A stretch of DNA of 5,667 nt from an uncultured Bacilli bacterium (GCA_944358495.1 CALVRF010000070.1:1-5667); one strand, 5' to 3'. Shown: positions 1 to 5,516, numbered from the stretch's first letter. Made by a program: numbers and translations. The notes: generated by a model not told the origin, from the letters alone.

Positions 1-885
1 TTATTCAACATTAATTAATTCATAATCACGAGTTCCAACATTTAAATCAGCAGCAGCTTCAACTGTATGTACTCCGTGAAGTGATTCAATTCTAGCAATT
101 AATTTATCCTTTCCAGGGTCAGTACTATTATACACTAAATCCAAACAAGCTTGATCTACTGCTACTGGGTCTAAACTAGCTAAAATTCCTACATCATTCA
201 TACAAGGAGCTGAAGCATTACCATCACAATCACAATCAATAGAAATATTTTTCATAACATTGATATAAACAGCATTGCCTTTAAAGTAATCTACCACGCT
301 AGATGCCGCATCAGCCATAGCTTCCAAAAATCTATCTTGTTCTGGTAAATTATTAAATAATTCTTTTTGGTCACTAACTTTTCCAGCCGTATGAATTAAA
401 GTCTTACCAGCAGATGATGCACAGCCAATAGAAAGTTGTTTTAAAGCTCCGCCATATCCACCCATAGCATGACCTTTAAAGTGTGATAAAACTAATAATG
501 AATCATAATTGGCTAAATCCTTACCAACATAGTTTTTCTTTAATACTTTGCCATTTGGAATATCAAGTTCCATGTCAGGTCCTTCTTCATCTAATAAATC
601 AAATGGAAAGTATTTTGTCCATTCATGTTCTTCAATTAATTTTTTGTGTTTCTCAGTTGAATTTCTTGCGCCTTCATAAGCTGTATTACATTCGACAACT
701 GTACCATGAACATGATTAATAACATCTTTAACAAACTCTGGTCTTAAGTAATTTTGATTACCTTTTTCTCCAGAATGCATTTTTACAGCTACTTTCCCTT
801 CTAGTTTTTTTCCTGTAGCTTCATATGCTTTAATAATATTTTCTGATGTAATATCTTTAATAAAATATACTTTTGCTTTTCCCAT
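1..885 (-). CDS. DUF362 domain-containing protein
   Basis: A complete 294-residue protein with an ATG at 885 and a TAA at the first bases of the window. An ideal Shine-Dalgarno site (GGAGGA, 893-898) lies 7 nt upstream. It resembles DUF362 proteins, a family of unknown reaction often linked to iron-sulfur or redox metabolism. Visible hallmarks are the Gly-rich segment HFKGHAMGGYGGALKQLSIG (135-154) followed by Cys155, the cluster CDCDG (218-222), Cys228, and the C-terminal block DVGILASLDPVAVDQAC (231-247). Many relatives carry an inserted ferredoxin domain with CxxCxxCxxxCP repeats; none is present, so any metal binding would depend on the scattered cysteines. There is no signal peptide or membrane segment, so it should be cytosolic. 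It follows a flavodoxin gene by 63 bp on the same strand, which suggests co-transcription and a shared redox role. The family call is solid; the biochemical function is unknown. Confidence 0.88.
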   Translation of the reverse strand: MGKAKVYFIKDITSENIIKAYEATGKKLEGKVAVKMHSGEKGNQNYLRPEFVKDVINHVHGTVVECNTAYEGARNSTEKHKKLIEEHEWTKYFPFDLLDEEGPDMELDIPNGKVLKKNYVGKDLANYDSLLVLSHFKGHAMGGYGGALKQLSIGCASSAGKTLIHTAGKVSDQKELFNNLPEQDRFLEAMADAASSVVDYFKGNAVYINVMKNISIDCDCDGNASAPCMNDVGILASLDPVAVDQACLDLVYNSTDPGKDKLIARIESLHGVHTVEAAADLNVGTRDYELINVE

Positions 886-921
886 AATTTCTTCCTCCTT
901 TTATTTTATGGTTTAATCTAT

Positions 922-948
922 GGCTAAACTGAAAAATTCAGTAATGCC
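922..948 (-). other. interrupted hairpin between flavodoxin and DUF362 genes
   Basis: A perfect inner stem ACTGAA/TTCAGT (928-933 with 937-942, 3-nt loop) is flanked by an outer GGC/GCC pair (922-924 with 946-948) across a 3x3 internal loop. It starts directly after the flavodoxin stop codon. On the transcribed strand no T-tract follows, so it is not a convincing intrinsic terminator. It could be an mRNA-processing or stabilising hairpin, or chance in AT-rich DNA. Confidence 0.3.
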
Positions 949-1419
949 CTATTTTATTTTACTAGCAAAATCATCAATTTCTTGATAACTCATTTGCATT
1001 TCCTTACCTTCAAAAGGTACCTCTAAATAATCAGTAACCTCTAATCCAAACTCATTTAAATCACTAAGGCTATGACCTAAACCATAACCCCCATTAGTAA
1101 AGAAAGCATAAATTTTCTTATCATTTAAATTATTAAATGTCAAAAACGAACGCATAACTGGACTAAAGGTATACCACCAAATTGGTGAACCTAAAATAAC
1201 TATATCATAATCATCTAGATTAACATCCAAATTTTGTAATTTCGGGGTAAATCCGCTATTTACTTCTTCCTGTCCTTGACTTACAACACTATTATAATCA
1301 TCACTATATGGTGTTTGTGGCTCAAGCCTCAAAATATCACAGTTAAGTTTAGATTGTAAATGTTCCGCTACCATTTTAGTATTCCCGGTATAAGAATAAT
1401 ATACTAATAAAGTTTTCAA
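949..1419 (-). CDS. flavodoxin (FMN-binding electron carrier), TTG start
   Basis: A 156-residue single-domain flavodoxin, the usual length of the family. The N-terminal strand LLVYYS leads into the FMN phosphate loop S9-Y-T-G-N-T14. The second flavin-contacting loop is GSPIWWYTFSP (77-87), and TNGGYGLGHS (108-117) forms the third. It should bind FMN non-covalently and carry electrons in the cytosol, or act as a small flavodoxin-type quinone/nitro reductase. The start must be TTG at 1419: the codon immediately upstream in frame is a TAG stop, the next ATG (residue 16) lies beyond the FMN loop, and a ribosome site AAAGGTGG is placed 8 nt before the TTG. The gene ends in TAG. It begins 20 bp after the remnant of the rhuM-type pseudogene, and the DUF362 gene follows on the same strand. 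I see no clear promoter of its own; it may be transcribed through the pseudogene or from an unrecognised promoter within it. Confidence 0.93.
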   Translation of the reverse strand: MKTLLVYYSYTGNTKMVAEHLQSKLNCDILRLEPQTPYSDDYNSVVSQGQEEVNSGFTPKLQNLDVNLDDYDIVILGSPIWWYTFSPVMRSFLTFNNLNDKKIYAFFTNGGYGLGHSLSDLNEFGLEVTDYLEVPFEGKEMQMSYQEIDDFASKIK

Positions 1420-1427
1420 CTACTTCA

Positions 1428-1435
1428 CCACCTTT
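1428..1435 (-). promoter_or_regulatory. ribosome binding site fixing the TTG start of the flavodoxin
   Basis: AAAGGTGG on the minus strand lies 8 nt before the TTG at 1419. An in-frame TAG directly precedes the TTG. A GTG two codons further up is cut off by that stop, so the TTG is the first usable start. Confidence 0.75.
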
Positions 1436-1439
1436 CAAA

Positions 1440-2031
1440 TTATTCTAAAAAGTTCATAACCAAATTGATAATTACTTCTTTTTCTTTCAGATTAGACTGA
1501 ACAATCAACAAAGTTAATGCTGCTAGAGTGTTATTATCAATCACTCTTCTACCATATCCCCACTAATATATCGCATATAATTCCTTTAGCTTCATTATCA
1601 TTTAATTCATCATCCATTCTACTAGCAATATCAATCAATTTTACTGTTTTTTCTAAATATCCTAATCGTTGTTGATTAACAGCATAACCTTTCAATAAAT
1701 AATCTTTCAAAACTTTATTGGCCCATTTTCTAAAAACAATACTGTTCTTAGATTTTACCCTATAACCAACACTAATAATCATATCAAGGTTATAATATTC
1801 AACATTACGAGTAACCACGCGAGTGCCTTCTTTTTGAACTGTCGCAAATTTTGCGACAGTTGAACAATCCAGTTCCTCATTTAACGCATTATTGATCTAT
1901 TTACCTATGGTTTTTATATCTCTATCAAATAATTGTGATAGCTATTCTCTATTTAACCACACATTATCATCTTTCACATTTACTTCTAACTTAACATTTT
2001 GATTTTTGAAAAATACAATTTCATTTTTCAT
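1440..2031 (-). pseudogene. decayed rhuM-type gene (RhuM domain, remnant of Fic-like C-terminus)
   Basis: Translation from ATG 2031 gives a recognisable RhuM-family protein (named after a Salmonella pathogenicity-island gene; usually linked to phage or other accessory DNA). The N-terminus is broken by two in-frame TAG codons, at codon 30 (1942-1944) and codon 45 (1897-1899). Between and beyond them the frame is well kept: WLNRE-stop-LSQLFDRDIKTIGK, then CSTVAKFATVQKEG, then an unbroken stretch from 1818 to 1549 with YYNLDMIISVGYRVKS and WANKVLKDYLLKGYAVNQ. After NEAKG (near 1585) the frame is lost. A different frame, ending at 1440, encodes VIDNNTLAALTLLIVQSN and VIINLVMNFLE, which I recognise from memory as the extreme C-terminus of long RhuM proteins with a Fic/Doc-like domain. 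The middle, including the HxFxDGNK catalytic region, is absent, so an internal deletion of very roughly 140 codons with a frameshift is inferred. The start at 2031 is chosen over 2037 because it sits 12 nt from the shared promoter repeat, as in the neighbouring ORF6N gene. A fragment could still be translated from GTG 1818, but a functional product is unlikely. Confidence 0.85.
1837..1861. repeat. 25-bp palindrome inside the rhuM-type pseudogene
   Basis: Perfect 12-bp arms (AACTGTCGCAAA and its complement) around a single central base at 1849. The minus strand reads in frame as TVAKFATV (codons 58-65 of the pseudogene). The core GTCGCA...TTTGCGAC is shared with a second 25-bp palindrome in the ORF6N gene at 2753-2777. 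Flipping the central base would change only K61 to N. Confidence 0.9.
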
Positions 2032-2043
2032 ATCCATTCACCC

Positions 2044-2091
2044 TATCAAGGCCATTCTACCATATTAAATTAGCCTTAACAAGAGAAAATA
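2044..2091 (-). repeat. 48-bp direct repeat, copy A (promoter of the rhuM-type pseudogene)
   Basis: Identical at 47 of 48 positions to 2991-3038. It begins 14 bp past the ORF6N stop codon and ends 12 nt before the pseudogene's start codon. The only mismatch (2060) falls on the free base of the extended -10 TGN motif. Together the two copies flank the ORF6N gene as direct repeats 947 bp apart. Confidence 0.95.
2054..2082 (-). promoter_or_regulatory. sigma-70/SigA-type promoter of the rhuM-type pseudogene
   Basis: The minus strand carries -35 TTGTTA (2077-2082), a 17-bp spacer, and an extended -10 TGGTAGAAT with the TAGAAT hexamer at 2054-2059. The predicted transcript has a short leader with an AGGGTG ribosome site before ATG 2031. 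It lies inside the 48-bp repeat that is duplicated upstream of the ORF6N gene, which supports function. Confidence 0.75.
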
Positions 2092-2105
2092 CCAAAACCC
2101 TTTTT

Positions 2106-2978
2106 TTAAATTTTATTAACTCTAGCTAACAATAAATCACACACTTCTTTATCTCCGATTAAAGTAATTGAAAATGTCTTATAACCTATTCTATTGATGC
2201 TTGCTCCACAGTGATAAACTATAGAATCGTCTAAAATAAAATATCTATCATGAAATGTATTATCATATATAACTGTTAGATTATTATATTGTTTATTATA
2301 CTTATTAATATCTTGTTTAGTAAGTAAATTATCATATTTTGTTATAATGATCACTCTAGCCTTTAATCTTCTCACAATATCTAAAAGCGTATTATCAGCA
2401 TATCCATCAATTATTACCAGTTTCTCATTTGCCTCTTTAAATATCTCTAACACCTTAAAATAAGCATCATATATTTGGCCATTAAAATATATCTCACTAA
2501 CTTTTCTTTTTTCTTCAAACTTTTGAAATGAATTTTCTAGTTCTTTTATTTTTTCATGGTCCTCCAACACTAAACTATTTATATATTTTTGCTCAATTAA
2601 ATTACTCGAAATATATTTTCGCATAGTCACAAAGGCATCCATTATTTTAATGCTTACTTTTGTAGCAACATCAGTTTTTAGAATTGTTGCTAACATCGCA
2701 ACGCCTTGTTCAGTAAAAACCCTAATGGCATACCTTCTACCACCGCGAGATTTTGAGGTCGCAAACTGCGACCTCAAGATTGGTAGCTCGTAATCATTTA
2801 ATATCCAGCTAAATCTTTCGGGAAATTTTTCTTTATTTCTATATACAGCCTCATTTATTCGCTTCGTTTGAGTGTCATAAAGTTCAGCCAAGTCAGAATC
2901 AATCATCACCTGAACTCCACGTATTTCATAAATCAAATTTTCTACATTAACATTATCTTTTGAAACAAGTTCATTCAT
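2106..2978 (-). CDS. ORF6N-domain protein with PLD-like C-terminal half
   Basis: A 290-residue protein. The N-terminal ORF6N domain (about 15-125), a DNA-binding module typical of phage antirepressor-like proteins, shows IYEIRGVQVMIDSDLAELY (16-34), FPERFSW (52-58), VFTEQGVAML (87-96) and VSIKIMDAFVTMRKYIS (108-124). A charged, probably coiled-coil linker (130-163) follows. The C-terminal half (164-290) carries LVIIDGYADNTLLDI and HDRYFILD (243-250) with YHCGAS (255-260), which resembles a single, degenerate phospholipase-D-like HxK site with Arg for Lys; that reading is inference. The start is ATG 2978, preceded by AGGGGG about 6 nt upstream. A longer start at 3002 would give eight more residues, but its ATG overlaps the -10 box. 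The gene has its own promoter in the 48-bp repeat and stands upstream of a rhuM-type pseudogene with an identical promoter. A 25-bp palindrome covers codons 68-76. Role unknown; probably an accessory or phage-derived regulator. Confidence 0.88.
   Translation of the reverse strand: MNELVSKDNVNVENLIYEIRGVQVMIDSDLAELYDTQTKRINEAVYRNKEKFPERFSWILNDYELPILRSQFATSKSRGGRRYAIRVFTEQGVAMLATILKTDVATKVSIKIMDAFVTMRKYISSNLIEQKYINSLVLEDHEKIKELENSFQKFEEKRKVSEIYFNGQIYDAYFKVLEIFKEANEKLVIIDGYADNTLLDIVRRLKARVIIITKYDNLLTKQDINKYNKQYNNLTVIYDNTFHDRYFILDDSIVYHCGASINRIGYKTFSITLIGDKEVCDLLLARVNKI
2753..2777. repeat. 25-bp palindrome inside the ORF6N gene
   Basis: Perfect 11-bp arms (TTGAGGTCGCA and its complement) around a 3-bp centre (2764-2766). 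It encodes LRSQFATS (residues 68-75), a part of the ORF6N domain just before the VFTEQG motif. It shares the core GTCGCA...TTTGCGAC (minus strand) and the total length with the palindrome at 1837-1861 in the rhuM-type gene, although the two protein families differ. Confidence 0.9.
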
Positions 2979-2990
2979 ACCTATCCCCCT

Positions 2991-3038
2991 TATCAAGGCC
3001 ATTCTAACATATTAAATTAGCCTTAACAAGAGAAAATA
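2991..3038 (-). repeat. 48-bp direct repeat, copy B (promoter of the ORF6N gene)
   Basis: Matches 2044-2091 at 47 of 48 positions. Its downstream end lies 12 nt before the ORF6N start codon, the same distance as copy A from the rhuM-type start. Similarity falls off quickly on both sides, though the spacing to the ATG and a G-rich ribosome site are kept. Confidence 0.95.
3001..3029 (-). promoter_or_regulatory. sigma-70/SigA-type promoter of the ORF6N gene
   Basis: The minus strand shows -35 TTGTTA (3024-3029), a 17-bp spacer and an extended -10 TGTTAGAAT (hexamer 3001-3006). The predicted transcription start falls about 15 nt before ATG 2978. The possible upstream ATG at 3002 overlaps the last bases of the -10 box, so it would not be transcribed from this promoter. 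Confidence 0.78.
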
Positions 3039-3089
3039 ACAATTTCCTTTTTTCGTCAATATTTCCGCGCGAATTTCCCATTTTGAAAA

Positions 3090-3485
3090 CTATTTTAATT
3101 TATCATATTCTTCATCATTAACTGGCTCACACCACTCATTAGAAGTATCCTCACCAGGAACCTCAACCGCAATATGCGTAAACCAAGAATCTTTAGCAGC
3201 TCCGTGCCAATGCTTAACACCAGCTTTAATATTAACGACATCACCTGGATGCAATTCTCTAGCTTCTTTCCCCCATTCTTGATAATATCCGCGGCCACTA
3301 GTACATAATAAAATCTGACCGCCCCCTTTACTCGCATGATGGATGTGCCAATTATTACGACACCCTGGCTCAAATGTTACATTTCCAATAACTACACCTT
3401 CAGTTGATAACATTTCTAAATAACTTTGACCAACAAAATATTGTCCATAAGGATTCTTTTCTCCTCTTTTAAAAATTTCATTCAT
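3090..3485 (-). CDS. small metal-binding cupin protein
   Basis: A 131-residue single-domain cupin. Cupin motif 1 shows the metal ligands H47-I-H49 and probably Q57 in GGGQILLC; motif 2 shows PGDVVNIKAGVKHWHGAA with H92 as the fourth ligand. Gln in place of the usual Glu, and the spacer H-HASKGGG-Q, are features I associate with small cupins found beside or fused to carboxymuconolactone decarboxylase-like proteins, which matches the operon here. It should be a cytosolic beta-barrel binding a divalent metal; the substrate is unknown. The start is ATG 3485, with GGAGG 8 nt upstream; a TTG at 3503 in the same frame lies within that ribosome site and is rejected. The gene overlaps the end of larC by 8 bp in a different frame, implying translational coupling. 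It is the last gene of the merR operon, stops with TAG, and no clear terminator follows. Confidence 0.9.
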   Translation of the reverse strand: MNEIFKRGEKNPYGQYFVGQSYLEMLSTEGVVIGNVTFEPGCRNNWHIHHASKGGGQILLCTSGRGYYQEWGKEARELHPGDVVNIKAGVKHWHGAAKDSWFTHIAVEVPGEDTSNEWCEPVNDEEYDKLK

Positions 3486-4275
3486 TTCCTTCTCCTCCTT
3501 CAATAATCATTACTCTTAAAATTCCTGAAGTTGGATAATCTCTTTTACCCGCACCCATTCCAACTTTTAAAATATTATATTTACTTGGTAATTTATCATC
3601 CGTCTTCAAAGCCGCGATTACCGCTGCTCCCGTTGGTGTAACTAACTCCCCATCAATATCTAATAAATGTAAATCCAAATGGTAATCACTAATAATATTC
3701 AAAGTGGCCGGAGCTGGCACCGGGATTAAACCGTGCTGACAACAGATAAAACCCTTACCTTCATAAAGACTAGAAGTAACTACTTCATTAATACCCAGTT
3801 CGTCAATACAATACGCAATCGCAATAATATCGACAATCGAATCAATCGCGCCTACTTCGTGAAAATGGACATCATCAATCTTTACCCCGTGTACTTTCGC
3901 TTCTGCTTTCGCTAAAACTTTAAATATCTTCTTAGCTATTTTCTTAGTGTGCTCATTAATTTTTGTTTCATCAATAATTTTTTCGATATCTTTCAGATTA
4001 CGATGTTCATGGTGATGATGGTGTTCATGATGATGATCATGTAAATACTCCATATCATGGTCATGATTTTCATGCTCTTTATCCAAAATAACATCAAAAT
4101 CACAAACATCAAGACCTGACTTTTTTACTTTAGAAATCTTAATGTCAAATCCCTTAGCCGGAATACTTTTTAAAGCTTTAATCAAATTTTCTTCATTAAC
4201 TCCCAAATCAATCAAAGCCCCAACTGTCATATCCCCACTAATACCAGAATAACACTCAAAATATAATTTCTTCAT
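3478..4275 (-). CDS. larC: LarC N-terminal half (LarC1-like), His-rich, lacking LarC2
   Basis: A 265-residue homologue of LarC, the enzyme that inserts nickel into the pincer cofactor of lactate racemase and related enzymes. Recognisable LarC signatures are YFECYSGISGDM (5-16), VHFHEVGAIDSIVDI (136-150), CCQHGLIPVPAPATL (178-192), ELVTPTGAA (210-218) and MGAGKRDYPTSGILRV (240-255). Residues 68-91 are a His-rich segment typical of metal storage or delivery in this family. The protein ends just after the LarC1 domain; complete LarC is around 400 residues, and the C-terminal LarC2 domain, which carries the CTP-dependent metallation chemistry, is missing. In Lactobacillus plantarum the two halves are joined by ribosomal frameshifting, but here the sequence runs directly into a cupin gene with its own ribosome site, so no LarC2 is encoded downstream. 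No larB or larE is in the window. The ATG is 3 bp after the upstream stop with AAAGGAG upstream. It may have been repurposed as a metal chaperone; that is inference. Confidence 0.88.
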   Translation of the reverse strand: MKKLYFECYSGISGDMTVGALIDLGVNEENLIKALKSIPAKGFDIKISKVKKSGLDVCDFDVILDKEHENHDHDMEYLHDHHHEHHHHHEHRNLKDIEKIIDETKINEHTKKIAKKIFKVLAKAEAKVHGVKIDDVHFHEVGAIDSIVDIIAIAYCIDELGINEVVTSSLYEGKGFICCQHGLIPVPAPATLNIISDYHLDLHLLDIDGELVTPTGAAVIAALKTDDKLPSKYNILKVGMGAGKRDYPTSGILRVMIIEGGEGNE

Positions 4276-4278
4276 TAC

Positions 4279-5025
4279 CTATTCTCCTTTACAAACTTCA
4301 TTTACGATATTTAAAGCATTAAGCGTTCTTGGGAAACCAATATAAGGGCAAAGTACCGTAACAGCACCAATTAAAACCTCTTTTCCATTACTAACGCTTA
4401 AATTACCAGCTGTATGACCTCTTAATTGATTTTCACAGCCACCTAAGGAAGCAATCAAGCTAAAAGTAATTAATTCCCTATCACTATCAGTAAGTCCTTC
4501 ACGAGTATAAAAATCTCCAAAACAATAATCGCTTAAAAAATCTTGAAAATGTTTTTGATCCAAAGGTGCATTTTCTCTCATTGCTGCAATATTATCCTTT
4601 CCAAAATAACGTTCTTGCACTTCCAGCCCTTTAGCAAAACGGTTTTCTTTAGTTACCGTTTTCGTACTGGCAATCGGCACTGCAATTCCTTTTTCTTTAA
4701 ATACTAAATTAGTCACCTCAAAAAAATCATAAGCTTTAGCCATTCCAATATAAGGAACCGCCTGATATAAAAGTTCCTTTAATTCCAAAGGACTCACCTT
4801 TAAATTTAAAGCCACTTCTAAATATAATTTATAACCTTTAACTGCTCCATTAGCTAAATGACTAGCTAAAATAACTAGCATTTGCTGCCTATCATTTAAA
4901 TTAGTATTTTTAAGTACCTCATCAAAAGCAAAATTGCCAAATATTTCATTCATATCGGGGTCATCTTTAAATATATCTTTACCATCAAATAAATCATTAT
5001 ACCTTTTCTTTGCGTCTTCTATCAT
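4279..5025 (-). CDS. carboxymuconolactone decarboxylase-like protein, two CMD domains
   Basis: A 248-residue protein with two tandem CMD (AhpD-like, all-helical) repeats. The first spans about 25-110 (LNDRQQMLVILASHLANG and QAVPYIGMAKAYDFF); the second spans about 155-245 (LTDSDRELITFSLIASLGG, CENQLRGHTAGNL and LCPYIGFPRTLNALNIVNE). The parallel VPYIGMAKAYD and CPYIGFPRTLN segments show the internal duplication. Only the second repeat keeps a candidate catalytic set, C197 and H204 with E184; there is no CxxC pair as in AhpD, so peroxidase-type thiol chemistry of that kind is unlikely. It is probably a cytosolic oligomer acting on a small reactive carbonyl or lactone. In Bacillus subtilis an AdhR-type regulator controls a CMD-family gene (yraC) in aldehyde stress, which fits this context. 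Its ATG overlaps the merR stop by 4 bp (ATGA), with the ribosome site inside merR. The TAG stop is two codons from, and in frame with, larC. Confidence 0.9.
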   Translation of the reverse strand: MIEDAKKRYNDLFDGKDIFKDDPDMNEIFGNFAFDEVLKNTNLNDRQQMLVILASHLANGAVKGYKLYLEVALNLKVSPLELKELLYQAVPYIGMAKAYDFFEVTNLVFKEKGIAVPIASTKTVTKENRFAKGLEVQERYFGKDNIAAMRENAPLDQKHFQDFLSDYCFGDFYTREGLTDSDRELITFSLIASLGGCENQLRGHTAGNLSVSNGKEVLIGAVTVLCPYIGFPRTLNALNIVNEVCKGE

Positions 5026-5402
5026 TGTTTTCCTTCTTTAAGTAAATCTTCTAATTTATTTTCATTATACATTTTTATCTTATAATTAAGTCTATCATAC
5101 GCTTCATTCATTTTATCGATTTTTTCCTTTAAAATATCCCGCTGATCTTCCAAAAGCTTACGTCGCTCTCCAACCGTATCAGCACCCTCATCAAACAAAT
5201 CTACGTATTTTTTCAAAACCTCAATCGGTAGTCCCGCTGACCGCATACACTTAATAAACTCAATTCGCTTTAAGTCAGCCTCATTGTAATCACGAATGCC
5301 ACTTTTATTTTTCTTAACTGGACCAATTAAACCAACTTTTTCATAATACCGCAAAGTATCATTAGTCAAGCCAAATTTCTCAGCCACTTCTTTTATTGTC
5401 AT
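5022..5402 (-). CDS. MerR-family regulator, AdhR/NmlR-like with Cys52
   Basis: A 126-residue MerR-type transcription factor, normal length for the small AdhR/NmlR group. The N-terminal winged helix-turn-helix runs from TIKEVAEKFGLTNDTLRYYE (2-21) through GLIGPVKKNKSGIRDY (24-39) to DLKRIEFIKCMRSAGLPIE (43-61). Residues about 80-118 form the long dimerisation helix. Cys52, in IKCMR, is at the exact position of the conserved cysteine that senses aldehydes and other electrophiles in B. subtilis AdhR; it is the only cysteine here. It likely activates and auto-regulates the operon it heads by untwisting the 19-bp-spaced promoter just upstream. AGAAGGTG is the ribosome site, 5 nt before ATG 5402. 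The signal in this organism (formaldehyde, methylglyoxal, quinones or other) cannot be read from the sequence. Confidence 0.93.
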   Translation of the reverse strand: MTIKEVAEKFGLTNDTLRYYEKVGLIGPVKKNKSGIRDYNEADLKRIEFIKCMRSAGLPIEVLKKYVDLFDEGADTVGERRKLLEDQRDILKEKIDKMNEAYDRLNYKIKMYNENKLEDLLKEGKQ

Positions 5403-5423
5403 ATTTTCACCTTCTACATTTTA

Positions 5424-5454
5424 ATTATATGACTTAGACTTAGCTCTAAGTCAA
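5424..5454 (-). promoter_or_regulatory. MerR-type promoter with 19-bp spacer and dyad operator
   Basis: The minus strand has -35 TTGACT (5449-5454) and a perfect -10 TATAAT (5424-5429) separated by exactly 19 bp, the overlong spacer diagnostic of MerR-activated promoters. A 24-bp dyad with perfect 9-bp arms (TGACTTAGA and complement, 5430-5438 and 5445-5453, 6-bp centre) fills the spacer. It drives the regulator itself and the three genes behind it. The untranslated leader would be only about 15 nt. Confidence 0.92.
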
Positions 5455-5516
5455 GCCTAAAATTAAAATTTCAAAAAAAATATCTTTTTAATAAAATCCA
5501 ATGTATAAAGAAATAC

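Noticed and set aside
483..719. Plus-strand open frame of 78 codons
   Set aside because: It lies wholly antisense to the DUF362 gene, has no recognisable protein features and is a shadow of the real gene.
1440..2031. TAG read as glutamine (alternative genetic code) explaining the in-frame TAG codons of the rhuM-type gene
   Set aside because: The flavodoxin, CMD and cupin genes all end properly at TAG, and the rhuM-type gene also has a frameshift and deletion, so ordinary decay explains it.
3041..3089. Triple 'atttcc' repeats and a small CGCG-rich patch after the cupin gene
   Set aside because: The repeats are too short and AT-biased, there is no good stem and no T-tract on the minus strand; not supportable as a terminator, REP or attachment site.
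3095..3373. Minus-strand open frame of 92 codons overlapping the cupin
   Set aside because: Out-of-frame shadow inside the cupin gene, which has clear cupin metal motifs.
3478..3503. Programmed frameshift joining LarC1 to the downstream gene, as in Lactobacillus larC1/larC2
   Set aside because: The downstream frame is a complete cupin with its own GGAGG site and ATG, not LarC2; the overlap is ordinary translational coupling.
3733..3915. Plus-strand open frame of 60 codons
   Set aside because: Antisense shadow of larC; no recognisable family.
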